Positions 54,775 to 64,000 of a stretch of 64,000 bases of DNA are shown in pieces; the stretch's first letter is position 1; every line of letters starts with the position of its first letter. Under the pieces are notes generated by a model. It saw only the letters and a program-made list of their open reading frames with translations, searched no databases and was not told where the DNA came from. A program made the translations under genes and the position numbers. This stretch comes from Salvia splendens (Eukaryota; Streptophyta; Magnoliopsida; Lamiales; Lamiaceae), in NCBI RefSeq assembly GCF_004379255.2, contig NC_056045.1:5304560-5368559 (forward strand). Reading direction: 5' to 3'.

Positions 54775-56675
54775 TCAGCTCCCACCTGCATTCACTGAAG
54801 TTGGCATATATATAATCAGAACATTATATAGTAGCATCATGTTTTGATATATAAATGCAAGGAAAAGCATAATCTCACCAAGAAAGTGAGTTCCATTGAC
54901 TTACCTCGTATCTGTCCAGAATTTGGTGACTTCATATGTAATAGGGAGATGGGTGTGAGCGGAGGAGAAGCAACTCCTGCGCTATACACCTTGCCTGAGC
55001 GAAAACCTGCTTCTCTTTGACCAAGAGAAGGCATGGAGAAGCTTCGAGAGACTGTTGGCTGAGGGAGAGGAAGTGGAGATCCTTCTCTCAGTTGTCTAAA
55101 GGGATTCCTGTTCGTTGGGGACACTTCCCGTTTGCTATTGACTAGGGGAGCGGAGTGTCCAAGAGCCCCTATTGATTGCGTTTGTTTGGCAACGAAAGTA
55201 TCAGGCGGCCTTTGGAGTTTATGGAGCTCACTTATTTTAGGTGAAGTTGCAAGGGCAGGTGAGGCATGATGAGACACATTAGCGAGCAAGGAAGATTTGG
55301 GACCAGACGCATGCGAAAGCAATCCAGAAAATGATTGACGTCTGTCATTGGAGCTAATGGGTGCGTGGGGCATGTTTAAAGAAGGTTTGCTTGTAATTGG
55401 ACCAGAGAAAGCTTGCCTTGCATTTTTCTTAGCATCGAATCCACTCTGTGTGTCAACGTGGGGAATAGCAGCTCCCCCAGCCAGAGGCGGAAGGGGAAGA
55501 GAGTGCTTGTAGGTGCTGCTTTCTTCAACAACTATTTGAGGCTTCGAGATACCGTGTGCAGAAAACTGGCCATCTGTGAATTTTTTTGGCTTCTCCATGT
55601 CCAATGGCGATGAGTGCCACAAATTTTTCGAACTCCCCGCAGATAGCTTGGGATTCGATAGAAGTCCAGAAGCAGTCGTGAATGAACCTTTTGCTTCAGC
55701 TGGAGTTGGCAGCACATAAGTAGTAAACTCCTCTGGATAGAGCGGAGCAGAATGGCTCCCTGCTCGAGGCTGTTGGCTAGGTATTTGATCCCATTGGTGT
55801 CTGCTTCCACTTCTCTGCAACTCAACATCTTTTACCCGAGATGGTCGTGCACTCGAAGCATCTATCTGATTCAACAAGTTAACTTCTTTGGAATTGAGAC
55901 ATAATGCAGAAACAAAGCACTAACATTTAGTGCATGCAAGTCCATACATAGAATGACAGGAACCCCACAAAGTTGAAACGGACTTTGCATTTAGAAGTAC
56001 ACGGAATCCTAATGGGAGGTCTCATATGCAAGTATGGAGAAATAATAGATAATATACTAAGATAAAGCTAATAATAATTAGAATCCATAAGAGAAACTTG
56101 TCCTCAAAAGTATGATATAAAAGCCAGAGTTTGAGTTCAACAAAAAGCAATACGAACTCACCTCCATCGAGTTACTCAATGTGTAGGAACTTCCTAGTTC
56201 TTCTTTCACCGTGTAGTCAAATGTTAGTTCTCCATGCTCATTGCTCTCATAACTGTTCTCTCCGCCATCTTTTTCCCCTTCCATCTATTTCAGATAGCTC
56301 GTAGTCGATATGTTGCTTTTCGGAAATATTTTTTATGAATGGTTCAACTGCTTCGAGAGACTGGAGTCCTTACCATAAAAAATTCAACTGCTTTCACAAA
56401 ATAAAAATCATGAAAACTTGAATAATATTGTAACTTATTAACTTGAATAACTGAGACAAAACCAAACCTGTGCAGCATGGTGACGAGCTGCTTGGGTAAA
56501 AAGGCTCCTGCTCTGCCCTTGCTTCAATGATTCCACACGGAAAGCGCAGTGCCTTGCAGCATCATCATACTCGCCGTGAACAACTTTCAATTGTTGTAAG
56601 CTAAAAGTCTCCCCTTTTCCATGTCTGGACTTTCCCTTTTCCTTAACTTGTCCCACCATGTATTCAAACATCTCC
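54775..56675 (-). pseudogene. 3' half of a BAR-domain gene (At2g33490-like), truncated and broken
   Basis: Related to plant BAR-domain hydroxyproline-rich proteins such as At2g33490. The first visible exon (from 56675) begins inside the BAR domain with MFEYMVGQVKEKGKSRHGKG and ends AARHHAAQ. The next exon (56162-56387) should continue LCFFKK, but the aligned frame has TAA at the lysine, then GLQSLEAVEPFIKNISEKQ. It then shifts by one base before EGEKDGGENSYE. The long exon 54905-55865 (SNSMEIDASSARPSR, SGPITSKPSLNMPH, SPKISELHKLQRP, SPPLTPISLLH) and an 11-bp last exon (54775-54785) encoding the final GS and stop are intact. About 150 N-terminal residues of BAR domain are missing; a Stowaway-like end adjoins the break. 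An undetected long intron or unusual splicing around ATGGTAAGG could still rescue part of it. Confidence 0.7.
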
Positions 56676-57555
56676 CTGATAATGCAATAATCAATACTCT
56701 CTCTGTCCCATTAAAAATGAAACATTTCCTTTTTTATTGTCCCATTAAAAATGAAACGTTTCTGTGAATTCAAGCAAAGATAGTTGGAAAAAAGTGTGGG
56801 AAAGAAATTAAGAGAAGAAAGAAACAGCTGAAGAGAATTCTAACGTTGTGCGCCGAAATTGAAAAGGCAACATCGCTGTTATGTGATTATGTCCTTCAAT
56901 ATTACCATTACCATTACCATTACCATTACCATTAGGCGTTTTTTACACAAATTTAAGAAATTAATTGTATTTAAATATTCTATGTGAATGAGAATAAAAT
57001 AAAGATATACATAAGAGAGAGAAAAAATAAAGTGAAAGAATATAAAATTTTTTGCAAAAAAAAAGGTGAAACGATTCAACTATTTTTGAACATTAAAAAA
57101 ATACTCGACTCAACTAACTTGAGATCGAAAGAATATATCCCTTTGTTCCCTCATAGCTGATGTGAAACTTTTCGGTGCGGAGTCTAAGAAAGAGATATTG
57201 AGTGTGTTAAATAAATAGAAAAAATAAGAGAGATGACAAAGTAGAAAGTGAATAAAGTATAGAGAATAAAGTAAAATTAGAAAGAAAAAAAAAAGTTACT
57301 ATATATAGAAATGACTACGAGAAAACTTTCCAAAATAAAAAATATGACCCAATTATAAGAGAATAGATGGAGTATAAGGGATCCTAGTTTAATTTATTTC
57401 CTCAATTAATAAAATAGGACCACATAATAATAAGATTTTACACTAGTTAAGATTTCTTGGAGTCTTGATTAATTTTATATTTAGACTTACTTAATAATTC
57501 TCTTTTTTTATCTATAGTCTCTTTGTTGCTTTTATAAGAAATTCATTGATAACCA
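56676..57555. other. Repeat-rich spacer upstream of the BAR-domain pseudogene
   Basis: It begins with Stowaway-like ends (CTCTCTCTGTCCCATTAAAA near 56698, repeated near 56740), then a (CATTAC)n microsatellite at 56901-56934. A possible worn Stowaway derivative lies near 57140-57375, between TTGTTCCCTCATAGC and a GATGGAGTATAAGG end. No exon for the missing BAR segment is seen. Confidence 0.5.
56901..56934. repeat. (ATTACC)n microsatellite
   Basis: About five and two-thirds perfect tandem copies of ATTACC. Confidence 0.9.
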
Positions 57556-58871
57556 TCTATCTATACATATATAAAATGCGAGTTTTGGGAGGTTTTGAAT
57601 AATTATTTTGTGTAAGGGATGTAAATGTAATAAATAAAAACTACTAATTTAAGTATACAAATAAAATTTGATTAAATAAATTTAGTTGTGGAAAATTTTA
57701 ATGTAGCAGTTACAATGATTGTTCCCATTGGTTACTTTTAATTCATTTCATATCTTGGACTTTTTTTAAACTGCCAAATTAAGCTAATAATAATCAATTA
57801 AGAGTATGAATTGAATATGATTATACCAATGATTTCTAACGTTTTTTATTTATATCAAATTAGTATTTGTTTTGAAAGGTTTTAAAAATTGTCAGTGATC
57901 TTTGCCTATAAATACATGTTCTATCATCGTGGAAATCGTAAATGAGGCGGAGCAGGTGTCATGTGAGAGAGTGAAAGACGAAGAGACAAAGATGTGAGCC
58001 GGAGGTAGTGGAGAGAGTTGTGCAAAAGATGGTAAAAGGCAAATAGCACTTTTAAATCCTATTTTGAACATTATATTTTAATGACATTAGTTCATATCTA
58101 AGTATTTTCCTCATGTTAATTTGTTTTATTTTTCTGACTAGGCTACAATATTTTGTTTTTTACAAATAAAGAAATCACATAAGTTGTTGACTATGTATAA
58201 TATTTTGAAGCTACAGCTTTACACATTCGTCGTCAACTTCATCACTTCCATAACTTTCATGCGAAGAAAAACACCTAATGTCAATGAAATGGCGAAAGGA
58301 AGCAAAGAAGACAAAAACCATAAATTATCACATTTGTATTTGCGCATATACATACAACATAAATCATCGATTGATGATCTCTCTTTTGTTCTTATTATTG
58401 TATGGTTAAGATTGTTTACAAATAAGTTTTTTCATGACTTACTAACTTTTGTTTTATTGATTTAATGTATATATGTGTGTGTTTTTTATTTATTTTGTTG
58501 TTCATTTCTTTATCTTTTTATGGCAATATCATTGTCCTAATTATATTTTATAGCTGTATATTAAATATTTATATTAGTTGAATATTGATAGTGTTTTAAT
58601 ATTAAAGTGGATATGTGTTAAGGATGGTAAATTTTTTTGTTGTAAAGACCAATATAAGTGTTGTAATTAACAAATATTTTCATGTTGATTTATTTAAAAC
58701 TTATTTAATTTTATATTTGTAATTATCTAACATATTGTGACTATAATGTATTACATTTTATTTTTTAATCTTATGTAATAATGTTATTTTTTATTTTATT
58801 TAATTATTTACAATGTCTAATTAATAAAATAAAAATATTTGTGTCGTGCATAGCGCGTGGGCTAACACTCG
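57556..58871 (+). mobile_element. Probable non-autonomous Helitron
   Basis: The 5' end TCTATCTATACATATATAAA lies directly after an A and leads into ATGCGAGTTTTGGG. The 3' end has a short hairpin CGTGC-ATA-GCGCG, then GGGCTAACACT and CTCG directly before a T. Plant Helitrons insert between A and T, begin TC and end in CTRR after such a hairpin. The final CTCG would be a one-base change from CTAG. The AT-rich interior of about 1.3 kb encodes no Rep/helicase. Confidence 0.55.
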
Positions 58872-60656
58872 TTACTATAATCGGCATGCACATGAAAATT
58901 GGGAGAAATTAATATTGACGTGATTAGTGTATATATAGATGCGTTCTTCTCGTAAGGATATCAAACTAATCAGATTAAGCAGCGTTAATTATCAATATGA
59001 TAGAAAATTTAATTGGAAAATAGTTTTTGACGTTAAAAGGGAAATTCATAAACAAATTTTTTTGTCGTCGCTTGGAAAGAAAATGACGTGATTAGTGTTG
59101 TACTATTTGATTACATTTTATTGTGGAATATATAATCAAATGCAAACTATAAATATTGTACAAACTCTAAATTGTGATACTGTTAAAAAATGTTAACATA
59201 TAACAGCAATGAAAAATGTCAACACAATGTCAATGATTGACGTTGTGTTGATATCAAAATCTTGAAATTTTACAATGCATTGACAATGTGTTGATAATGT
59301 GCTAGCACAAAAGAGTTTGAACTTTGTACAATATATAAAGTTTGCACTTTATCACTGCCTCACCCCTTGTCATAAATTTGAAATTTATATCTTACGTTGA
59401 GAGAGATTTTGAAAAGTATTCGTTATTTAGTTGATATTTCCAATCAATCTTATTATGCTTTCATTTTCAATAATTGATTATATCTTTATCAACTATAAAG
59501 TTTTGTACATTAATAAGTGCTTGAAATATTTTATGTAAACACCAGTAAAAGTATTCATTTCGAGATAACTTGGTTGACAGATTCATAATAATTGTAGTAT
59601 CTTGAAGAATCGAGATGAAAATACTAAAAGAACAACAATTTTAATTTATATACATTCATACTACAACCGTGGTCGGCTTGAGCCTCTTGCGTGGGTGGAC
59701 TAAGTTTTAGGAGTATTTCAACAAACAAGTTACTAGTACTATTTAATTATATTAGTATTGCTTCTTTTTTACTAATGTAACGTGGTTCACTAATTTAAGA
59801 TAACAATTGATGTAAAAAAAATTTTACACCAAATGTTATGTTTTATTTAATTAAATCCAAAACGAATAAAGAATTAAAAAACTTTTTTCAAAAAAACTTA
59901 CAGACATTTTTTCAACTACTGCTCCAAAGATATATTCATCATTCAAATGACACGAAATTAATTCTAAGAGCTAATAGATTTATGAATATATCCAATATTC
60001 AAGAGTCAAAGATTTCTGATGGATACCAATTGCACTAATCTAGATTTTATGTTTGACCAGAATCAGTGGATGACGTGGTTAGATTTTACCTCATTCGACT
60101 CTGTTCATCCTATTTAATTTCATTATTTGGTAGGACACTGAAAAAAATAATATAGGATATTTTTAATGTAATTAAGAATGTTAGAGAAGTTTTATTTTAT
60201 ATCCTAAATTGTATTTATTTTTAAAAAAAATTCAATACCAGTAAATGCTTCTCCATTTTTGTGTCAGATAAGTTTTTTTTTATGGGTTCATATAATTACA
60301 CTAGTGGAGTAGTAGCTTAATTTGCAGCTATAATGTATTAATTTGAAAGTAAAATGTTTTCTCATGAATCCCAAATCTACTAATTTGGAACTAAAATATC
60401 TTGCCAATTAATTTATATTTGTATTTTCTAATTCAGTTCAACTGGTTTACTTAGTGGAGTTGTGGTATTCATAGACTAAATAATTGAATTCGAATCTATC
60501 ATTATCTCTTGAGTCGAGTGGATTCTTTTACGATACAAAATCAAGATTATAACTGTATCATTCAGCATTGAAACTCAAGGGTGTTTATAAAATCAATAAT
60601 TTCTTAACAATGCATCTTCTAGTTAAGTAATGACTACATTAAAAAAATCTCAGGCA
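58872..60656. other. AT-rich intergenic region
   Basis: No gene is seen. It contains a foldback repeat (59138-59357). Short ORFs such as 59838-60038 lack any domain. Confidence 0.55.
59138..59357. repeat. Foldback repeat, MITE-like
   Basis: TGCAAACTATAAATATTGTA at the left pairs with the reverse complement of the right end, TGCAAACTTTATATATTGTA. Both continue into CAAACTCT. A small palindrome around ATTGACGTTGTGTTGA lies between. No target duplication was found. Confidence 0.6.
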
Positions 60657-60825
60657 TAAGAGCATTCACAATGGGGCGGATGATGCGTCGTCCGCGCCCT
60701 AAGCTTAGTCCGCGGACGAAGCGCGGACGATAGGGCATCGTCGGCGCCATCGTCCGCCCACTGTGGGCGACGCGGACGATGCAACGCGTTTTAGTTTTTT
60801 TTTTTTAATTCGAAAATTTTGTTTA

Positions 60826-60833
60826 TATAAATA
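60826..60833 (+). promoter_or_regulatory. TATA box of the broken trihelix-like gene
   Basis: TATAAATA 65 bp before the ATG at 60898, the same layout as in the 17419-19143 element. Confidence 0.6.
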
Positions 60834-61032
60834 CCCCATCCTCAGATTTCATTTGTAACTTTTCGATTCACTTTTCAACTCTCAAATTACGGTATAAATG
60901 GATTCCGGTGGATACTCAAGTCCTGGTAGCCCGATATTTGGAGATGGCGCACGGTGGCCGGGTACACAACCTGGCGAATATCGGTCGTTCGACGACAACA
61001 CGCAGTACGACCAAAAGCAGCTCGCGTACTGG

Positions 61033-61530
61033 TAGGGGTGTGCATTCGGGTTTCGGTTCGGTTTTTTATCAAAACCGAACCAAAACCGAAAAACCGAATT
61101 TAGTTCAAAATCCAAACCGAACCGAACCCGAAAAATCAAAACTGAAAAACCGAAAACCGAATATAAAAAACCGAAAAACCTGAACAAAACCGAAAAAATC
61201 GAAAAACCCGAAAAAATAAATATAATATTAATATATATATGTGTGTGTAATTTATTTTATTTTATATATACTAATAGAATATTTATATATAATATAAAAT
61301 TAATAATACATAAAATATATATAATATAGTAGAATTTATTAAAAGAATATACTATATATTATATATAATATAATATATTAAATTAATAGAATATATATAA
61401 TTCGGTTATTCGGTTTTTTCTTCGCCCGAACCGAACCGAACCGAAAAACTGAAATAACCGAATCGAATTTCAAAATTTCGGTTTGGTTCGGTTGGGATAT
61501 TCGGTTTCCGGTTTTTTTTGCTCACCCCTA
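61033..61530. mobile_element. hAT-type MITE with AACCGAA subterminal arrays
   Basis: It starts TAGGGGTGTGCATTCGGG and ends TTGCTCACCCCTA, with a perfect 8-bp duplication CGTACTGG (61025-61032 and 61531-61538). Both ends are packed with AAACCGAA/TTCGGTTT. The centre is almost pure A/T. 498 bp, no ORF. Confidence 0.93.
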
Positions 61531-62005
61531 CGTACTGGGAGCGCATCGCTGAGCGCTACAATGAGGCGAAGCCGCCGAGCGCGTACAAGCGCCAAAGGGA
61601 GCAGCTCCGCAAGCACTGGGATCAGGTGTTGAAGCAAGTCAACCTGTTCACGGCGAAGTACGAGAAGTGCTCGAGGGATCAGGGAAGCGGCGAGAGCTTG
61701 AGTGACGTGCGCGATAGAGCGTTGTTGTCGTACCAGTCCATGTACGGCGACTTCAAGCATTTCAACATCTGGGCACTTTTGAGGGACAAGCAGAAGTTCC
61801 AAGGTGGGATTCTGCACACCGGTGCGACAAAGAGGACGAAGACCACCGACACTGGTGGTTACACGACCAGGGAAAGCGGAACTTGTCCGGTGGACCTCAA
61901 CCGGACGTGCACGGAGGAAGAGAGTTCCGTCACACCGATGTCCTCCCGGCAGCGTCCCATAGGCGTCAAGGCTGCAAAGAACAAGGGGAAGGCGAAGGCG
62001 ACATT

Positions 62006-62363
62006 TAGGGGTGTCGAAACGGGTACCCGCAGGTACCCGCACCCGATTTTGGCCGAAAAGTTAGTCCCGATACCCGCCCCGCATTTAGTCGGGTATTACC
62101 TGATACCCGAGTCGGGTATCCCGCACCCGACACCGCGGGTACCCGACTCGAAACTTTTTTTTTTAAATCTTCTTTTTTTAAAATATTATTTGTATATTTT
62201 AGATGCTTTTTAAAAATACTACTTAATGATGTAATAGTCTCACTTGAAACTTTTTATTATTATTTAATTTTGTTGAGAATTGAGATCAAACCATGTAAAA
62301 TATTAAAAAATTACATCATGAATAGCAAGTATTAAAATAAAAAATAAAAAAATTATAAAATAT

Positions 62364-62425
<62 letters not shown>

Positions 62426-62564
62426 GGTATTTTCGGGACTATCGGGATTACCCGGTCGGGTATCGGGTATCTCGATTCCGTCGAGTAACGGGTACCCTAT
62501 ACCCGGCGGGTAACGGGTCGGGTTCGGGATTACCTGTTACCCGCTACCCGTTTCGACACCCCAA
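62006..62564. mobile_element. hAT-type MITE with TACCCG subterminal arrays and an (AT)n core
   Basis: The ends TAGGGGTGTCGAAACGGGT and ACCCGTTTCGACACCCCAA are inverted repeats with one mismatch. GCGACATT (61998-62005) and GCGACATC (62565-62572) form an 8-bp duplication with one change. The subterminal regions repeat GGGTACCCG/CGGGTATC. The core carries a long (AT)n run. 559 bp. Confidence 0.9.
62366..62422. repeat. (AT)n microsatellite
   Basis: About 28 uninterrupted AT dinucleotides in the centre of the hAT MITE. It is likely hypervariable in length and prone to assembly error. Confidence 0.9.
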
Positions 62565-63024
62565 GCGACATCCTCCTCGGCCGCGGCCCCCCCATCGCTG
62601 ATCCCGACCCCGACCCCGGCGACAATTGCCTACTCGGATTTGGCAACGGCCTCGATGGCGCAGACGTTGTTAGATACGCACAAGCCCTTATGAAGGGTAC
62701 GGATCCGACCAGAGCCGAATACCTCCAAGGGTTGATCGATGAGTTGCGCCGGAAGTTGGGGCTTTTATAGAATTGTCAACTTTTTTTATTTATAACCATT
62801 GTAACTTTTTTTTAATGAATGTATTATTTGTCGTTTCTATTTAATTGTTGTGTTTTTTAATCAGTTTGCATTTATATATTTGAAAAAATTTAAATTAATT
62901 AACAAAACAATAGTAAAACCTATAGGGAGCCCCTTAGGACGCCCCACTGCAGGTGGAAGGGCATGATGATAAAATGCTGATATGGCGGTGCATAGGGCGG
63001 GCTTTATGGCGCCCCAGGCCCTAA

Positions 63025-64000
63025 TAATTTTATAATTCAACTTGTAAGCATTTGGCCTTGATTTAGTAATTTGGTGTACATAATAATATTATTAAAGGAC
63101 GTCAGAATTCTACAAAGGCAGCTGAGATGAACGACATGAGGCAATGCAGTTATGCACATAATGGGAAATTATGAAGGTAATTAAATAGACTAATACGGTG
63201 TCGTATTAATGGCGTTTTCCTTGAGCCCTCCATTGAAATCAAATTATTTCCCTTTTGGATCGTTTTTTATATATAGAAATTTTAGAATCTTTCTATTTTA
63301 GGACATGGACCCCACAATTCACTAACTCTAATTTCGCTCTTTTTTCTCTTCCTCTTTCTTACTTTACTCATTTTTCTTTTCATCTCTCTTATTTTATCAA
63401 TTTTTTTCTCACTTACTTTACCAATTATGCATTAAAACTCGTACCGTTTCAAATGTTTCTATTTTTTGAATACAGATGGAGTATATTTTACCACTTGAGT
63501 AGTACATCAATTGATTAAATAAACATTTTTTAGAGGTTGTGTGAATATAATACTTTTCGGGAACGATTTAACATGTACTCCGTATATTATACAAGTCTGA
63601 AATATATGTGTAATTCATACTCCTATATTACTAAATTGAAATTCTATTTGAACTCGAGATCTATGAGTAATTCATACTCCAATATGTATGACAGTATGAG
63701 TTTATTAAACCAAATATCCAGTTTTATTAGGTATGTAATAAAAAAACTGAAGTAATTATTAAATCAAATCAAACTACTACATGATTATGATGGTTGTTTT
63801 ACTTTTAACTGGCATCTTTCTTTTGGGCCATGTATTTCAGTGTATGTATCTTTTCTTGATTTTAGGCCCAAGGCAGCAGTTTACTAGCCCAAAGATTTAA
63901 ACTTTTATGAGTTCAAAATATTCAGCTCACAATTTTATTACAACCTTTGTCCAAATACAGCATTTTCAATGGATAAATAAGCAATATGTCATATCATGAT
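63025..64000. other. Intergenic, no gene seen
   Basis: AT-rich, including a CT-rich stretch (63330-63420) and a worn GATGGAGTATATTTTA Stowaway-like end near 63475. No coding sequence is recognised before the window ends. Confidence 0.55.

Larger units (their letters stand above)
60898..62770 (+). pseudogene. Trihelix-like Harbinger-associated gene, disrupted by two hAT MITEs and a frameshift
   Basis: Three blocks align in order with the intact 360-residue protein at 17691-18773. Block 1 (60898-61032) starts MDSGGYSSPGSPIFGDGARW and reaches QLAYW. Block 2 (61539-62005) carries ERIAERYNEAKPPSAYKRQR, the SYQSMYGDFKHFNIW region and GKAKAT. Block 3 (62573-62770) carries SDLATASMAQTLLDTHK and ends in IDELRRKLGLL. 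Each gap is exactly one hAT MITE with its 8-bp duplication. In block 1, about 75 residues between TQYD and the YWERI motif are absent relative to the intact relative. In block 3 one base is missing after DTHK, shifting the frame to an early TGA. The gene is dead. Confidence 0.85.
60660..63021 (+). mobile_element. Harbinger-type element with a broken trihelix-like gene and two nested hAT MITEs
   Basis: The left end is GAGCATTCACAATGGGGCGG. The reverse complement of the right end is GGGCCTGGGGCGCC, whose inner part is diverged or deleted. TAA lies on both sides (60657-60659 and 63022-63024). The left subterminal region repeats GCGGACGAT as in the right end of the 17419-19143 element, and the right end repeats GGCGCCCC/AGGGCG. 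A TATAAATA precedes the gene. Without the two hAT insertions the element would be about 1.3 kb. Confidence 0.8.

Noticed and set aside
58184..58465. 93-residue ORF inside the putative Helitron
   Set aside because: AT-rich composition, no Rep or helicase motif and no similarity that I recognise.
61470..62042. 190-residue minus-strand ORF across the broken trihelix-like gene
   Set aside because: Antisense shadow of block 2 of that gene. It also runs into the hAT inserts, which excludes a real gene.

Overview
This is plant nuclear DNA, AT-rich with GT-AG introns, TATAAATA promoters, microRNA genes and dense nested transposons. Eudicot gene families (an auxin-receptor F-box with its miR393 site, a MIR169 cluster, a phytyl ester synthase relative, an inactive shikimate-kinase-like protein) point to a eudicot. 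A Lamiales relative is my guess from the look of the PIF/Harbinger-associated proteins, but the window cannot prove it.

Layout. 1-5914: a degenerate Ty1/Copia retrotransposon whose 5' LTR is cut by the window edge. 7656-19143: a transposon mosaic. It holds a Mutator-like element carrying a fatty-acid elongase fragment and two nested hAT MITEs, a Stowaway-like element split by a Harbinger insertion, a Harbinger deletion derivative with fused transposase ends, a foldback Mutator MITE, a Tourist MITE, and two Harbinger-type elements that encode a trihelix-like protein but no transposase. 20301-25516: two convergent genes, an AFB2/AFB3-type auxin receptor (+) and TRAP-beta of the ER translocon (-). 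26016-26472: a complete TRIM retrotransposon. 28023-28810: four tandem MIR169 hairpins on the minus strand. 30160-31331 and 34235-35295: two hAT elements, the second with a spliced BED-finger gene. 33135-34034: a CASP-like membrane protein (-). 37150-40828: the 5' part of an Athila-like Ty3/Gypsy element. 41435-45210: a 14-exon phytyl ester synthase/acyltransferase gene (+). 47191-50289: an Atos-domain gene (-). 52408-54336: SKL1 (-). 54775-56675: the 3' half of a BAR-domain gene, apparently a pseudogene (-). 57556-58871: a probable Helitron. 60660-63021: a third trihelix-encoding Harbinger element, cut by two hAT MITEs.

The host genes are unlinked housekeeping, signalling and plastid functions with no operon-like logic. 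The microRNA features fit a regulatory theme: the AFB gene carries a miR393 site, and the miR169 cluster would be expected to act on NF-YA mRNAs elsewhere. Target-site duplications were read directly for most elements, so the order of insertion can be reconstructed. Exon boundaries were worked out by eye from GT-AG sites, reading phase and family similarity. They are consistent in phase but have no transcript support.
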